A DNA stretch of 64,000 bases from Clostridium sp. AN503 (GTDB taxonomy: Bacteria; Bacillota; Clostridia; Lachnospirales; Lachnospiraceae): NCBI RefSeq assembly GCF_040719375.1, contig NZ_JBFDTP010000002.1, forward strand, positions 496,001 through 560,000. The letters run 5' to 3'. The notes under the pieces were generated by a model, which saw only the letters and a list, made by a program, of their open reading frames with translations, made no database searches and was not told the origin of the DNA. A program made the translations under genes and the position numbers. Shown here one piece after another: positions 1-8,198 of the stretch (position 1 is its first letter; each line of letters begins with the position of its first letter).

Positions 1-303
1 TGGTTTGACGGGAATCCTACGAGCCTGCATCCTCTTGAACCGAAGGTGCGGGCAGAGAAAGAGATCGGTCTGATGGGCGGAGCGGCAGCGGTTTTGGAGG
101 CTGCGGGAAAGGCATTTGCAGGGGAAGAGTACCAGTGGTGCCTGGAGCTTTGTGATATGCTGATGGAATGCGGCGGAGAAATTGGTAAGGAGGCCGGACG
201 TTTGAAGGCGGACGGGATGATGAAGCTGGCGGAGTATGAGACCAGTGCCAATGGGCGGCATTATTATATCTGCTGCGCGAAGGAACTGCTGGCCGGGGAG
301 TAA
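1..303 (+). CDS. Alkyl/aryl sulfatase (MBL fold), C-terminal fragment
   Basis: The frame is open from the first base, so this is the 3' end of a larger gene cut by the window edge. It begins W-F-D-G-N-P-T-S-L-H-P-L, the hallmark of the dimerisation domain that follows the metallo-beta-lactamase domain in SdsA1/BDS1-type alkylsulfatases. It continues with helices typical of that domain and ends in a segment (ANGRHYYICCAKEL) resembling the family's R-N-F-Y-L-T-G-A-x-E-L end. Enzymes of this family hydrolyse alkyl sulfate esters to alcohol and sulfate. The catalytic zinc motif lies outside the window, so activity cannot be judged. Confidence is good for the family and low for the substrate. Confidence 0.75.
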   Translation, partial: WFDGNPTSLHPLEPKVRAEKEIGLMGGAAAVLEAAGKAFAGEEYQWCLELCDMLMECGGEIGKEAGRLKADGMMKLAEYETSANGRHYYICCAKELLAGE

Positions 304-312
304 GGCTGTGGA

Positions 313-511
313 GGGCTAAGGATCCCCCGGTACGGCAGTAAAAAGTTTCTGTGTCTTCCTGTCTTCGACAGAACAGGGCCGGAGTCATGTGGCTATCGGA
401 CAGCGCATAGTGCGCGCAGTCCGCTATCCGCACGACTCCGGCCCTGCTCTGTCTGCGAACGGAAGGACACTTGGAAAGCTTTTTACTGCCGTACCGGGGG
501 ATTCTTAGCCC
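313..511. repeat. ~200-bp near-perfect palindrome (giant hairpin)
   Basis: The left arm beginning GGGCTAAGGATCCCCCGG is repeated in reverse complement by the right arm ending in CCGGGGGATTCTTAGCCC. Pairing continues inward through the CGGTACGGCAGTAAAAAG and CAGGGCCGGAGTC blocks to a centre near 409. A few mismatches and short indels interrupt the arms. No protein is supported here. It fills the gap between the sulfatase stop and the convergent flavodoxin gene, so it could act as a two-way terminator, but it is far larger than usual terminators. It resembles a non-autonomous palindromic mobile element (MITE-like). No target-site duplication was confirmed. Confidence 0.8.
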
Positions 512-563
512 GGCGACGGTACTGGCGGGAGCAGAGAGGGGGATGTGATTTAATTTATTTGAT

Positions 564-1250
564 TTATTGGTGCTCGGCGAGCCAGGAGGTTATCTCGTCG
601 TCTGATGTGCTGCCGCTGAATCTTTGGCCGGGAAGCCAGGTGCCGCTGCCTGCCTGTTTGGCAAGGTGATCGCTGCTTTGTCCGATTCCGCTGCCGCCGG
701 AGGTGCAGAAGGGGATGATGGTTATGCCGTTAAAATCATGGGTTTCTACAAAGGTGCTCATGATGCGCGGCGCGTCTCCCCACCAGATCGGATATCCGAG
801 ATAGAGGGTTGTGTATCCCTCCAGGGACAGGGGATCACTGCTGATCTGCGGGCGGGAATCCGGGTCGTTCATCTCGCTTGTGGCACGGCTCTGACTGTCG
901 CTGTAGTTTAAATCTGCTTTGGAATAATGCTCTGCGGGGAGGATCTCATATTGATCGGCTCCGGTAAGGGCAGCGATCTTTTCCGCAATGCTTTTGGTTG
1001 TGCCGGTCGCGGAGAAGTATGCAACTAAGGTATCTTTTTTGGCGGGTTCCGTGCTTATGGGTTGTGTTGTTTCAGGCACCGCTGTTGCTTGTGCTGCCCA
1101 AGACGGCTCTACGGCGTTTGCTGAAGCGGCTTGTGTCTGCTGTGCGGAAGGGCCTTCGCCTGCTAAGGCTTTGGCGTTCTGACAGGCTGTGGCTCCCAGG
1201 GTGATGCAGGCGGCAGTGATTAAGACCACGATCTTACTGATATGTTTCAT
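564..1250 (-). CDS. Flavodoxin-domain protein with lipoprotein-type signal peptide
   Basis: About 228 residues. The ATG at 1250 is preferred over one 18 bases upstream because a GGAGG stands 7 bases before it. The N-terminus has a positive, then hydrophobic, signal segment ending LGATAC, a possible lipobox with cysteine about residue 23, followed by a low-complexity Ala/Thr/Gln/Glu linker. The flavodoxin domain starts near residue 70 with the FMN phosphate loop (YFSATGTTKSIA) and contains YPIWWGDAPR and a TSGGSGIG loop. It probably carries electrons as an FMN protein tethered outside the membrane. It is the second leftward flavodoxin gene after 1772, 45 bases downstream, and is probably cotranscribed under the MerR-type promoter. 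Confidence 0.8.
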   Translation of the reverse strand: MKHISKIVVLITAACITLGATACQNAKALAGEGPSAQQTQAASANAVEPSWAAQATAVPETTQPISTEPAKKDTLVAYFSATGTTKSIAEKIAALTGADQYEILPAEHYSKADLNYSDSQSRATSEMNDPDSRPQISSDPLSLEGYTTLYLGYPIWWGDAPRIMSTFVETHDFNGITIIPFCTSGGSGIGQSSDHLAKQAGSGTWLPGQRFSGSTSDDEITSWLAEHQ

Positions 1251-1295
1251 GGTGTTTCCTCCAGTCATGGTTTGTGTTAATGGGGGATATGGTGG

Positions 1296-1772
1296 TTACA
1301 GCCACTTGGAGGCCCAGGCTGCAAGTTCTTTGCCGGATGGGTTGGCACCAAACCGTTTGCCGTCGGCTACGTCTGCGCCGGGCGCCAGCGACTGCATGTT
1401 CCTGCCGGAACTGCCGATGGGGCTGCCGCCGGAGGTGGCGAAAGGCACGACGGTCTTTTGGCTTAGATCATATGCTTCCATAAAGGTGTCGATGATGGAA
1501 GGCTCTCTGTACCACCACACCGGGAAGCCTACAAACACCACATCGTACTGGTCCATATCCTCCACCCTGGTACGGATACCTGGACGGCAGCTTTTGTCAT
1601 TCATCTCTACGGAACTGCGGCTTTTGCTGTCCTGCCAGTCAAGGTCGGCGTCTGTATAGGGAATCTCCGGCTCAATCTCAAATAAATCTGCGCCGATCTC
1701 TGCGGCCAGTGTTTTCGCCAGCTTTCGGGTCACTCCACTTGCACTGAAATACGTGACTAATGCTTTTTTCAT
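1296..1772 (-). CDS. Cytosolic flavodoxin
   Basis: A 158-residue flavodoxin of the same type as its downstream neighbour but without a signal peptide. It begins MKKALVTYFSASGVTRKLA, so the FMN phosphate-binding loop lies at residues 7-14. It has GFPVWWYREPS and the TSGGSPIGSSG loop in the expected places. An AAGGAGG-type ribosome binding site precedes the ATG. The gene is read away from a MerR regulator (1915) and is preceded by a promoter with the long spacer typical of MerR control. A role in electron transfer during electrophile or redox stress is an inference from that regulator. Confidence 0.87.
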   Translation of the reverse strand: MKKALVTYFSASGVTRKLAKTLAAEIGADLFEIEPEIPYTDADLDWQDSKSRSSVEMNDKSCRPGIRTRVEDMDQYDVVFVGFPVWWYREPSIIDTFMEAYDLSQKTVVPFATSGGSPIGSSGRNMQSLAPGADVADGKRFGANPSGKELAAWASKWL

Positions 1773-1837
1773 TGAAAAATCCTCCTTATGTTTTCATTGA
1801 CTTTCATAGTTCTGTCTACTACAATGAGTGTAAGTTG

Positions 1838-1868
1838 ATAATACTACTTAAAGTTAACTTTAAGTCAA
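1838..1868 (-). promoter_or_regulatory. MerR-type promoter and operator for the flavodoxin genes
   Basis: Reading leftward, TTGACT (1868-1863) and TATTAT (1843-1838) are separated by 19 bases, longer than the optimal 17. The spacer holds most of a perfect 20-bp palindrome, ACTTAAAGTTAACTTTAAGT at 1846-1865. An elongated spacer with the dyad inside it is the classic layout of promoters activated by MerR-family DNA twisting. The MerR gene starts 46 bases to the right on the other strand. Confidence 0.82.
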
Positions 1869-1914
1869 TAGGTGTTTGTGAAAATTTTGGAAATTATTTT
1901 GGGAGGAGATTATT

Positions 1915-2379
1915 ATGCTGTATACAGTTGGCGAGATGGCAAAGGTCATGGGGCTTCCGGCCTCTACGCTCCGTTATTACGATCAGGAAGGCATCCTTCC
2001 TTTTGTGGAGCGTTCCAATGGAGGAATCCGCATGTTTGCTGATAAGGATTATGAATGGCTGAAGGTGATTGAATGTCTGAAGAAATCTGGCCTGTCGATT
2101 AAAGAGATCAGGGCTTATATGGATATGGTAAGCCGCGGCGACGATTCTCTTGGGGAACGGCTGGAGTTGTTCCGATCCCGTAGAGAAGCAGTGCAGAGAC
2201 AGATGGAGGAGATGATGGCGACGCTTAAGATCCTGGAATTTAAATGCTGGTATTATGAGGAGGCCATAAAGGATGGGACCGAGGCGCGGGTCAGCTCGCT
2301 GCCGATCGAGGGGCTTCCGGAGCAATTTCAGGGTGTCAGGAAAGAGATGAGGATTGCCTGCAAAAATGAAACCGCATAG
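1915..2379 (+). CDS. MerR family transcriptional regulator
   Basis: 154 residues. The N-terminal winged helix begins LYTVGEMAKVMGLPASTLRYYDQEG, the standard MerR recognition helix with R-Y-Y. It is followed by a dimerising coiled coil (about residues 75-120) and a short C-terminal tail. Cysteines are few and not arranged as a metal site, so the sensor resembles the AdhR/NmlR stress branch rather than metal sensors. A GGAGGAG ribosome binding site precedes the ATG. It is divergent from two flavodoxin genes, and the operator between them fits control of the leftward promoter. Confidence 0.88.
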   Translation: MLYTVGEMAKVMGLPASTLRYYDQEGILPFVERSNGGIRMFADKDYEWLKVIECLKKSGLSIKEIRAYMDMVSRGDDSLGERLELFRSRREAVQRQMEEMMATLKILEFKCWYYEEAIKDGTEARVSSLPIEGLPEQFQGVRKEMRIACKNETA

Positions 2380-2427
2380 GCGGGGTGCTTATGATAAGAA
2401 TAAAACATACGAAAGGACCATTCCATT

Positions 2428-4377
2428 ATGATAGCCTGTGTCGATGACAAAAAATATCAGGAAATGAAAAATTACCGCAGGACTTTTTTAGAATCCGGAA
2501 ATATTGATCCTCATGTCAGGTCTTTTGTGGCTGAGTCCTGGAAACGCTGCCAGCAGTATGACGTCTCAGAATCCTACACAGTCCAAAAGCTTTCGGGTGG
2601 GGAGCGTGACAGGCTTTTAAAAGAAAACCATGCTTTTATCAAAGCGGCTCATCCGGTTATGCAGAAACTCGTCAGCCTGACCGAAGGGACGCAGTATGTC
2701 ATCACGCTCCACAACCGGGAGGGATGGATCCTGGATTATCTTTTTGCCGGGGATAATCCGGTGTTTTCCGCGCGCGGGTTCGACGTCGGCACCCTATGGT
2801 CCGACGCGACCATCGGCACCTGCAGTTCCTACTTAAGTACGCTTCACGATACGGAGATCCAGTTGATCGGGCATGAGCATTACAATGAGCGGATGCAGGA
2901 AATGGTCGGCACCGCCGCCCCGATCCACGGCTGCGACGGAATTGTGATCGGCTGTATCAACATGTGCGGGCATTACTCCAACGGGAATATCCACACGCTG
3001 GGGCTGGTCAAGATGGCAGCCCTGCTGATCGAATCAACCGCTGCATATACCCGTTTGTCCCATGTGGCAAGTGATACATTCGACATTCTTCCGGAAGGTA
3101 TCGTGGTGCTGGATGAGAGCTTCCGCGTGCAGCAGGTTACCCTTCAGGCTGCCGCCGTCTTAAAGATGTCCCAGAAGGCTGTCCGCTCCCTGGATTTTAG
3201 AAGGCTGTTTCCAAAAGAAGATTTTTCAGCCCCTTTTTCTTATCCGGAATATGAGCTTTCCCTGCCTGATGGACATCAGCTCACCTGCAATGTCCAGGTA
3301 ACGCCGGTCTTCTCTGAATTGCACCTGCGTGAAACCGTCATCATTTTCCGCGAGAGCAGGCGGGTCAACCGCTATACCAGCCGGATGAGCGGCAACCGGG
3401 CAAGCTATCATTTTGAAGATATTATCACGCAGGATGACAGGATGCTGGCGCAGATCGATATGATGCGGGATATTGCTGATACGGACTGCTGCGTTTTGAT
3501 CGAGGGAGAGAGCGGTACCGGAAAGGAACTGTTTGCCCATTCCCTGCACAATGAGAGCAGCCGCAGAAACGGCCCCTTTATCGCTGTGAACTGTGCGTCT
3601 CTGCCGCGGAGCCTTGTGGAGAGTGAATTGTTCGGTTATGAAAAAGGGGCGTTTACAGGGGCGCGCAGCGAGGGGAGCCCTGGAAAGTTTGAACTGGCAG
3701 ACGGCGGAACTATTTTTTTGGACGAGGTGGGCGAGCTGCCGTTGGAGATCCAGGCTACTCTGCTGCGGGTGCTGGACAATCACAAGGTGATCCGGATCGG
3801 GGGAAGGACGGAGAAGAACCTGGATGTAAGGGTGATCGCGGCCACCAACCGCAATCTCTATCAGGAAGTGCAAAACGGCAACTTCCGAAGCGACCTTTTC
3901 TTCCGCATCAATGTACTCCAATTTGACATCCCGCCCCTGCGGGAGCGCGGGGCCGACATCCCGCTTCTGGCACATACATTTTTAGACCAGATCAATGAAA
4001 AGGGGGATTCCAGGAGAAAGGAACTGTCTTTGCAGTTTCTTGACCGTATCGCCCGTTACCAATGGCCCGGCAATGTCAGGGAACTTCAAAATACGGTGGT
4101 ACGCGCATATTATGCATGCAAAGGGACCGTGATCACGGATGATGAGCTGCCGGGCAATATTAAGGACGCTGTATTTATAAATCCCGCGGCGCGGGAGGAG
4201 CGGGCTGTCCGTTCTGCACCGGATTTCACCGGGATCCTGGCGGATGCTGAAAAACAGGCGGTGACGGATGCCTTAAAAAGCAGCGGCGGTGATGTCGCGA
4301 AAGCGGGAGAACTTTTAGGGATCAGCAAAGCAACCGTCTATCGCCGTATGAAGAAATACGGGATTAGCCTGAGATAG
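2428..4377 (+). CDS. Sigma-54-dependent activator (AcoR-like: GAF, AAA+, Fis HTH)
   Basis: 649 residues. The N-terminus (FVAESWKRCQQYDVS) and GAF-like region (about 60-200) match AcoR-type activators, and a PAS-like stretch follows (about 210-310). The AAA+ domain has a Walker A loop GESGTGKE with lysine 366 and the sigma-54 contact loop GAFTGA at 407-412. It also has FLDEVGELP as Walker B and FRSDLFFRINV as the arginine-finger region. A Fis-type helix-turn-helix closes the protein (ending SKATVYRRMKKYG). It sits directly upstream of a sigma-54 promoter and the glycyl-radical genes and almost certainly switches them on. The small molecule sensed by the GAF domain is unknown, but is plausibly the pathway substrate. 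Confidence 0.93.
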   Translation: MIACVDDKKYQEMKNYRRTFLESGNIDPHVRSFVAESWKRCQQYDVSESYTVQKLSGGERDRLLKENHAFIKAAHPVMQKLVSLTEGTQYVITLHNREGWILDYLFAGDNPVFSARGFDVGTLWSDATIGTCSSYLSTLHDTEIQLIGHEHYNERMQEMVGTAAPIHGCDGIVIGCINMCGHYSNGNIHTLGLVKMAALLIESTAAYTRLSHVASDTFDILPEGIVVLDESFRVQQVTLQAAAVLKMSQKAVRSLDFRRLFPKEDFSAPFSYPEYELSLPDGHQLTCNVQVTPVFSELHLRETVIIFRESRRVNRYTSRMSGNRASYHFEDIITQDDRMLAQIDMMRDIADTDCCVLIEGESGTGKELFAHSLHNESSRRNGPFIAVNCASLPRSLVESELFGYEKGAFTGARSEGSPGKFELADGGTIFLDEVGELPLEIQATLLRVLDNHKVIRIGGRTEKNLDVRVIAATNRNLYQEVQNGNFRSDLFFRINVLQFDIPPLRERGADIPLLAHTFLDQINEKGDSRRKELSLQFLDRIARYQWPGNVRELQNTVVRAYYACKGTVITDDELPGNIKDAVFINPAAREERAVRSAPDFTGILADAEKQAVTDALKSSGGDVAKAGELLGISKATVYRRMKKYGISLR

Positions 4378-4438
4378 ATTTTCTCATATTTGATAAATAC
4401 TGATACAAATATATCGTTAATGATTCTATAACGTTCTG

Positions 4439-4486
4439 CAAATGCGGCCGGGGGGATTTTTTTCTCCAGCCGCATTTGTTTTCTTA
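4439..4486 (+). terminator. Terminator after the sigma-54 activator gene
   Basis: CAAATGCGGC (4439-4448) pairs with GCCGCATTTG (4469-4478) around a T-rich loop, and TTTTCTT follows. It separates the activator transcript from the glycyl-radical operon. Confidence 0.75.
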
Positions 4487-4576
4487 CAAATATTTTTATT
4501 ACTTCTCACCAAACACTTCCCGGATAATCTGGTACTTTTTTATAAAAAGACAGCTCCTGCCTTTATTGTGAAAATT

Positions 4577-4593
4577 TTGGCACAGAACTTGCT
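4577..4593 (+). promoter_or_regulatory. Sigma-54 (-24/-12) promoter of the glycyl-radical operon
   Basis: TTGGCAC (4577-4583) and TTGCT (4589-4593) have the invariant GG and GC exactly 10 bases apart, as sigma-54 RNA polymerase requires. It lies about 45 bases before the activase start codon and downstream of the sigma-54 activator gene, which has the GAFTGA loop. The AT-rich stretch 4381-4436 between the activator stop and the terminator may hold the activator binding sites, but no clear dyad stands out. Confidence 0.88.
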
Positions 4594-4638
4594 CTTATTT
4601 TTAGTGTGCGATAACACAAAAGGAATAGGAGGTTTGAT

Positions 4639-5610
4639 ATGGTTTTGAATGACGATACCGGACTGGTCATCAACGTCCAGCGGTTCACGATCCATGACGG
4701 ACCGGGGATCCGCACGGAAATTTTCCTGAAAGGCTGTCCCCTGCGATGCCGCTGGTGCAGCAATCCGGAAAGCTATGAAAAATTCCCTCAGGTCGGAATC
4801 TATGAAAACCAGTGCATCGGCGTCACAAAATGCGGCCTGTGCCTGCAGGCATGTCCTTTGGCTGATCAGGGGGCGCTGGTGGTGGAGGACGACCGGGTCA
4901 TACGGATCGACCGCTCTGTCTGCACCAATTGCCTGAAATGCCAGGATGCCTGTCCCGGCAGGGCCATGAAGCTCTGGGGGGATGTCATGACTGTAGATGA
5001 CTGCATGAAGATCATCCTGGGCGACCGGATCTATTACGAGCGATCCGGGGGCGGGGTGACCTTGTCCGGAGGCGAGCCTTTGCTGCAAAAAGAGTTCTGT
5101 AAAAATGTACTGGGAAGATGCCGGGAGGAAGGTATCCATACCTGTCTGGAGACCGCCTTATATGTGGATCCCGGGACGGTTGACGAAATACTGCCTTTTA
5201 CAGATCTGATCCTGACGGATTTAAAACATGTGGACAGCCGCGTTCACAGGGAACATACCGGTGTGGGCAATGAAAGGATACTTGGGAATTTAAAAAAGCT
5301 GTCGGTTTCCCGCGTCCCTTATATTCTCCGCATACCAGTCATTCCCGGTTTCAATGACAGCACAGGCGACATGGATGCCATGGGGGATTTTATCCTGCAT
5401 GAGCTGAACAATACCGCCCTTCAGGTCCAGATCCTCCGGTTCCGCCCGATGGGCGATGAGAAGCGGGCGTCACTGGGAATGGACAATCCCATGGACGGGG
5501 TTCAGCCGGACCGTGCGGAGTTTGAGGCAAGGATCAAAGCTTATGTGTCCCATTTTACAGAGCGGGGTATCCCGGCGGCAGCCGGAAGCACTACGAAGAC
5601 GAAGCAGTAA
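4639..5610 (+). CDS. Glycyl-radical enzyme activating enzyme (radical SAM)
   Basis: 323 residues, normal for this family. The radical-SAM cluster is CPLRCRWC (C33, C37, C40), preceded by the family signature RFTIHDGPGIRTEIF. Two ferredoxin-like clusters follow (CxxxxxCxxCxxxC and CxxCxxCxxxCP, about residues 55-110), and LSGGEPLLQ is the SAM-binding GGE motif. It cleaves S-adenosylmethionine reductively and abstracts hydrogen from the C-terminal glycine of its partner, the enzyme encoded 36 bases downstream. AGGAGG-type ribosome binding sites precede both genes. First gene of the sigma-54 transcript. Confidence 0.94.
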   Translation: MVLNDDTGLVINVQRFTIHDGPGIRTEIFLKGCPLRCRWCSNPESYEKFPQVGIYENQCIGVTKCGLCLQACPLADQGALVVEDDRVIRIDRSVCTNCLKCQDACPGRAMKLWGDVMTVDDCMKIILGDRIYYERSGGGVTLSGGEPLLQKEFCKNVLGRCREEGIHTCLETALYVDPGTVDEILPFTDLILTDLKHVDSRVHREHTGVGNERILGNLKKLSVSRVPYILRIPVIPGFNDSTGDMDAMGDFILHELNNTALQVQILRFRPMGDEKRASLGMDNPMDGVQPDRAEFEARIKAYVSHFTERGIPAAAGSTTKTKQ

Positions 5611-5646
5611 ATTTATAAAAATTATTATATAAGGAGGAACCATCAT

Positions 5647-8172
5647 ATGCAAAAGTACACAACAACAGCCTGCGGATGCGATGCCGTCGACGAGCATTAC
5701 GGCGTTGGCTACACAGAGAACAGAAAGGAATTATCTCCGTATCCGAGAATCAACCGGCTGCGCAAGGAGCATTTCAGCCAGAAGACAAGGCTGGATTCCC
5801 AAAGAATCCTGTATTACACAGAAATGTTCAAAAAATATGAAGGCGCATCTGCGCTGATCAAAAACGCCCGGGCGTTGGAGCACTGCCTGCTGAACTTCTC
5901 CCTGCAGTACTGCGAGGATGAGCTTCTGCTCGGCGATACCGGAGGCGGAAACTGGACGGCTCAGGTCTATCCGGAATTCTCCCTGGAATGGTTGTGTGAT
6001 GAGCTGCGTGAACACAATCTGGGGGACCGGGTGAACTGCAAGGCCTATCACTCCGACCAGGTCAAGGAGGATATCTTGAGCTGCGAATCCTTCTGGAAAG
6101 GCCGGAATGTGAGAGACAAAGTAGAGGCAAGGCTTTCTGCCGAAGAGCTGAAGGGCAGCCAGCTGGGGAAGGGCGTTTTCTTCACAACGCTGTATCTGAG
6201 CCAGGGAATCGGGCACCATACGCCGGACTTCAACTACGCGCTCTGCTGCGGCTTCGGAGGCATCAAGAAAAACGTCCGCAGACAGCTTGACAAACTGGAT
6301 CTGACCACGAGAGAGGGCCTGGAAAAGAGAGAGTTTTATAACGCGCAGCTGATCGTTTTGGAGGCGGCCTCCCGGTACTGCCAAAGATATGCTCAGTATG
6401 CAAAGGGACTGGCGGAACAACAGGCTGATCCTCGGCTTAAATCGGAGCTGCTCCGGATGAGCGCCAACTGTGAGCATATTGCCGAGGAGCCTCCCCGCGA
6501 CCTGTGGGAAGCCCTCCAGCTGTTCCATTTCATCCATCAGATCGTGCTGATCGAATCCAGCGGGCATTCCGTTTCCTTCGGGCGGGTTGATCAGGTATTC
6601 CACCCGTTCTACAAGCGGGATTTAGACAGCGGAAGATTCACGAAGGAATTTATGCAGGAGCTGCTGGAGGCATTCTGGATCAAATCCTGCAAGATGGTAA
6701 AGATCACCGACACCATCCGGATCCCGGAAATGAAGGCTTCCGAGCGCACCTGGGGAGGCACCGCCCTGGTCCTTGGGGGCGTGGACCAGTTTGGAAATGA
6801 TGCCACCAACGATCTGACGTTCATGTTTTTAGACTGCATTGCCCACACCAGGCTTGACGCGCCCTGGCCAATGCTCCGCTGGCACGATAAGATGCCGGAG
6901 GAGTTAAAGATCAAGGCAGCGGAAGTGATCCGGAGCGGAAACGGACACCCGAAGCTTTTTAACGACCGGGTTGCCATCGAAACCATGCGCAATAAAGGAA
7001 GATCGCTGGCGGAGGCGCGGGATTACACCATCGTTGGGTGTGTGGAGCCGGATTCTGCCGGATATGAATACGGCTGGCATGATTCCAGCTATTTCAATCT
7101 GGTAAAGGTGTTTGAACTGGCGATCAATAACGGCAGATGTATAAACTGCTCTGAGCGCTGCCCCAGATATAAGGTCTGTGGGGGCGCGGGAAAACAGCTT
7201 GGAATTCCAACGGGGACCCTGGCTGATTTTAAGACCTTTGATGAACTGAAACAGGCATTCCGCAGGCAGTTGAAGTACTGGGTTGACCAGATGGTGATGA
7301 ACCTTGAAACCATCGACCTGGCACATCAGGAGGTCAAGCCGCTTCCCTATCTTTCCTGTTTTATCAATGACTGCACGCAAAAAGGCCAGGATGTAAGCTG
7401 CGGCGGAGCGCGGTACAACGGTTCCGGCCCTCAGGGCGTGGGGATCGGCACGGTCGGCGACAGCTTGAGCGTACTGAAACAGTTGATCTTTGAGGAAAAC
7501 AAGGCGACAGGCGAGGAATTCCTTGACGCGCTCAAAGCCAACTGGGAAGGGCATGAGGTTCTCTATACGCTTGTCAACAGTGAAAAAGTCCATCACTACG
7601 GCAATGATGACGATTATGCAGATGAAATGGCTCAGTTTGTGTTCAACTCCTATTGTGAGGAAGTGGAGGACCGGATCACCGCCCACGGCGGCACCTATAC
7701 GCCCGGCGTTTACTCGGTAACCCTGAACATTCCGTTTGGGATGATGACCGGAGCAACTCCTGACGGACGGAAGGCGACCGAGCCGGTTTCCGACAATATC
7801 GGGCCGGTACATACGGTTTCCGGTTCTCATGACAGGCTTGGCCCCACCGCCCTGACCAATTCGGTCGCCAAGTTTGACCATGCCAGAGCTACCAACGGCA
7901 CATTGCTGAACATCAAGTTTGGGACAGAGACCATGTCCGGGGAAACCGGGCGGCAGAATTTTATTGATTTCATTGATTCTTATATGGCAGGCAATACCAT
8001 GCATGTCCAGGTCATGACCATTGACCGGGAGACGATGATAGAGGCTCAGAAAAACCCGCAGGATTACGCGGACCTTCTGGTCCGGGTATCCGGGTACAGC
8101 GCCTACTTTGTGGATCTGGGCGTCAACCTGCAGAATGACCTGATTGCCAGGACGGAACAGTCTTTTGAATAA
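5647..8172 (+). CDS. Glycyl-radical enzyme (dehydratase / C-X lyase type), substrate unresolved
   Basis: 841 residues. The radical glycine is G816 in VRVSGYSAYF. The thiyl cysteine is C465 in VGCVEP with the general-base glutamate E467, a pattern shared by diol/glycerol dehydratases, choline TMA-lyase and the sulfonate C-S lyases, not by pyruvate formate-lyase. The substrate loop reads GIGHHTPDF (about 187-195). Between the active-site loop and GKQLG lies CINCSERCPRYKVC, four cysteines at 498, 501, 505 and 511. No microcompartment targeting tail is obvious and no shell genes are nearby. The partner alcohol dehydrogenase suggests the product is an aldehyde or ketone that is then reduced. 1,2-propanediol, glycerol, isethionate or dihydroxypropanesulfonate are all possible substrates. 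Family certain, substrate not. Confidence 0.93.
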   Translation: MQKYTTTACGCDAVDEHYGVGYTENRKELSPYPRINRLRKEHFSQKTRLDSQRILYYTEMFKKYEGASALIKNARALEHCLLNFSLQYCEDELLLGDTGGGNWTAQVYPEFSLEWLCDELREHNLGDRVNCKAYHSDQVKEDILSCESFWKGRNVRDKVEARLSAEELKGSQLGKGVFFTTLYLSQGIGHHTPDFNYALCCGFGGIKKNVRRQLDKLDLTTREGLEKREFYNAQLIVLEAASRYCQRYAQYAKGLAEQQADPRLKSELLRMSANCEHIAEEPPRDLWEALQLFHFIHQIVLIESSGHSVSFGRVDQVFHPFYKRDLDSGRFTKEFMQELLEAFWIKSCKMVKITDTIRIPEMKASERTWGGTALVLGGVDQFGNDATNDLTFMFLDCIAHTRLDAPWPMLRWHDKMPEELKIKAAEVIRSGNGHPKLFNDRVAIETMRNKGRSLAEARDYTIVGCVEPDSAGYEYGWHDSSYFNLVKVFELAINNGRCINCSERCPRYKVCGGAGKQLGIPTGTLADFKTFDELKQAFRRQLKYWVDQMVMNLETIDLAHQEVKPLPYLSCFINDCTQKGQDVSCGGARYNGSGPQGVGIGTVGDSLSVLKQLIFEENKATGEEFLDALKANWEGHEVLYTLVNSEKVHHYGNDDDYADEMAQFVFNSYCEEVEDRITAHGGTYTPGVYSVTLNIPFGMMTGATPDGRKATEPVSDNIGPVHTVSGSHDRLGPTALTNSVAKFDHARATNGTLLNIKFGTETMSGETGRQNFIDFIDSYMAGNTMHVQVMTIDRETMIEAQKNPQDYADLLVRVSGYSAYFVDLGVNLQNDLIARTEQSFE

Positions 8173-8198
8173 CTATTTAAATGAAAGGAAGAAAACTT

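Noticed and set aside
17..433. 138-residue frame on the minus strand at the left edge
   Set aside because: It is antisense to the sulfatase end and runs through the palindrome, with biased composition and no family likeness.
5647..8172. Glycyl-radical enzyme read as pyruvate formate-lyase
   Set aside because: The active site has a single cysteine in GCVEP with a glutamate base, not the adjacent cysteine pair of formate-lyase, and the activase has the extra ferredoxin clusters of the dehydratase group.
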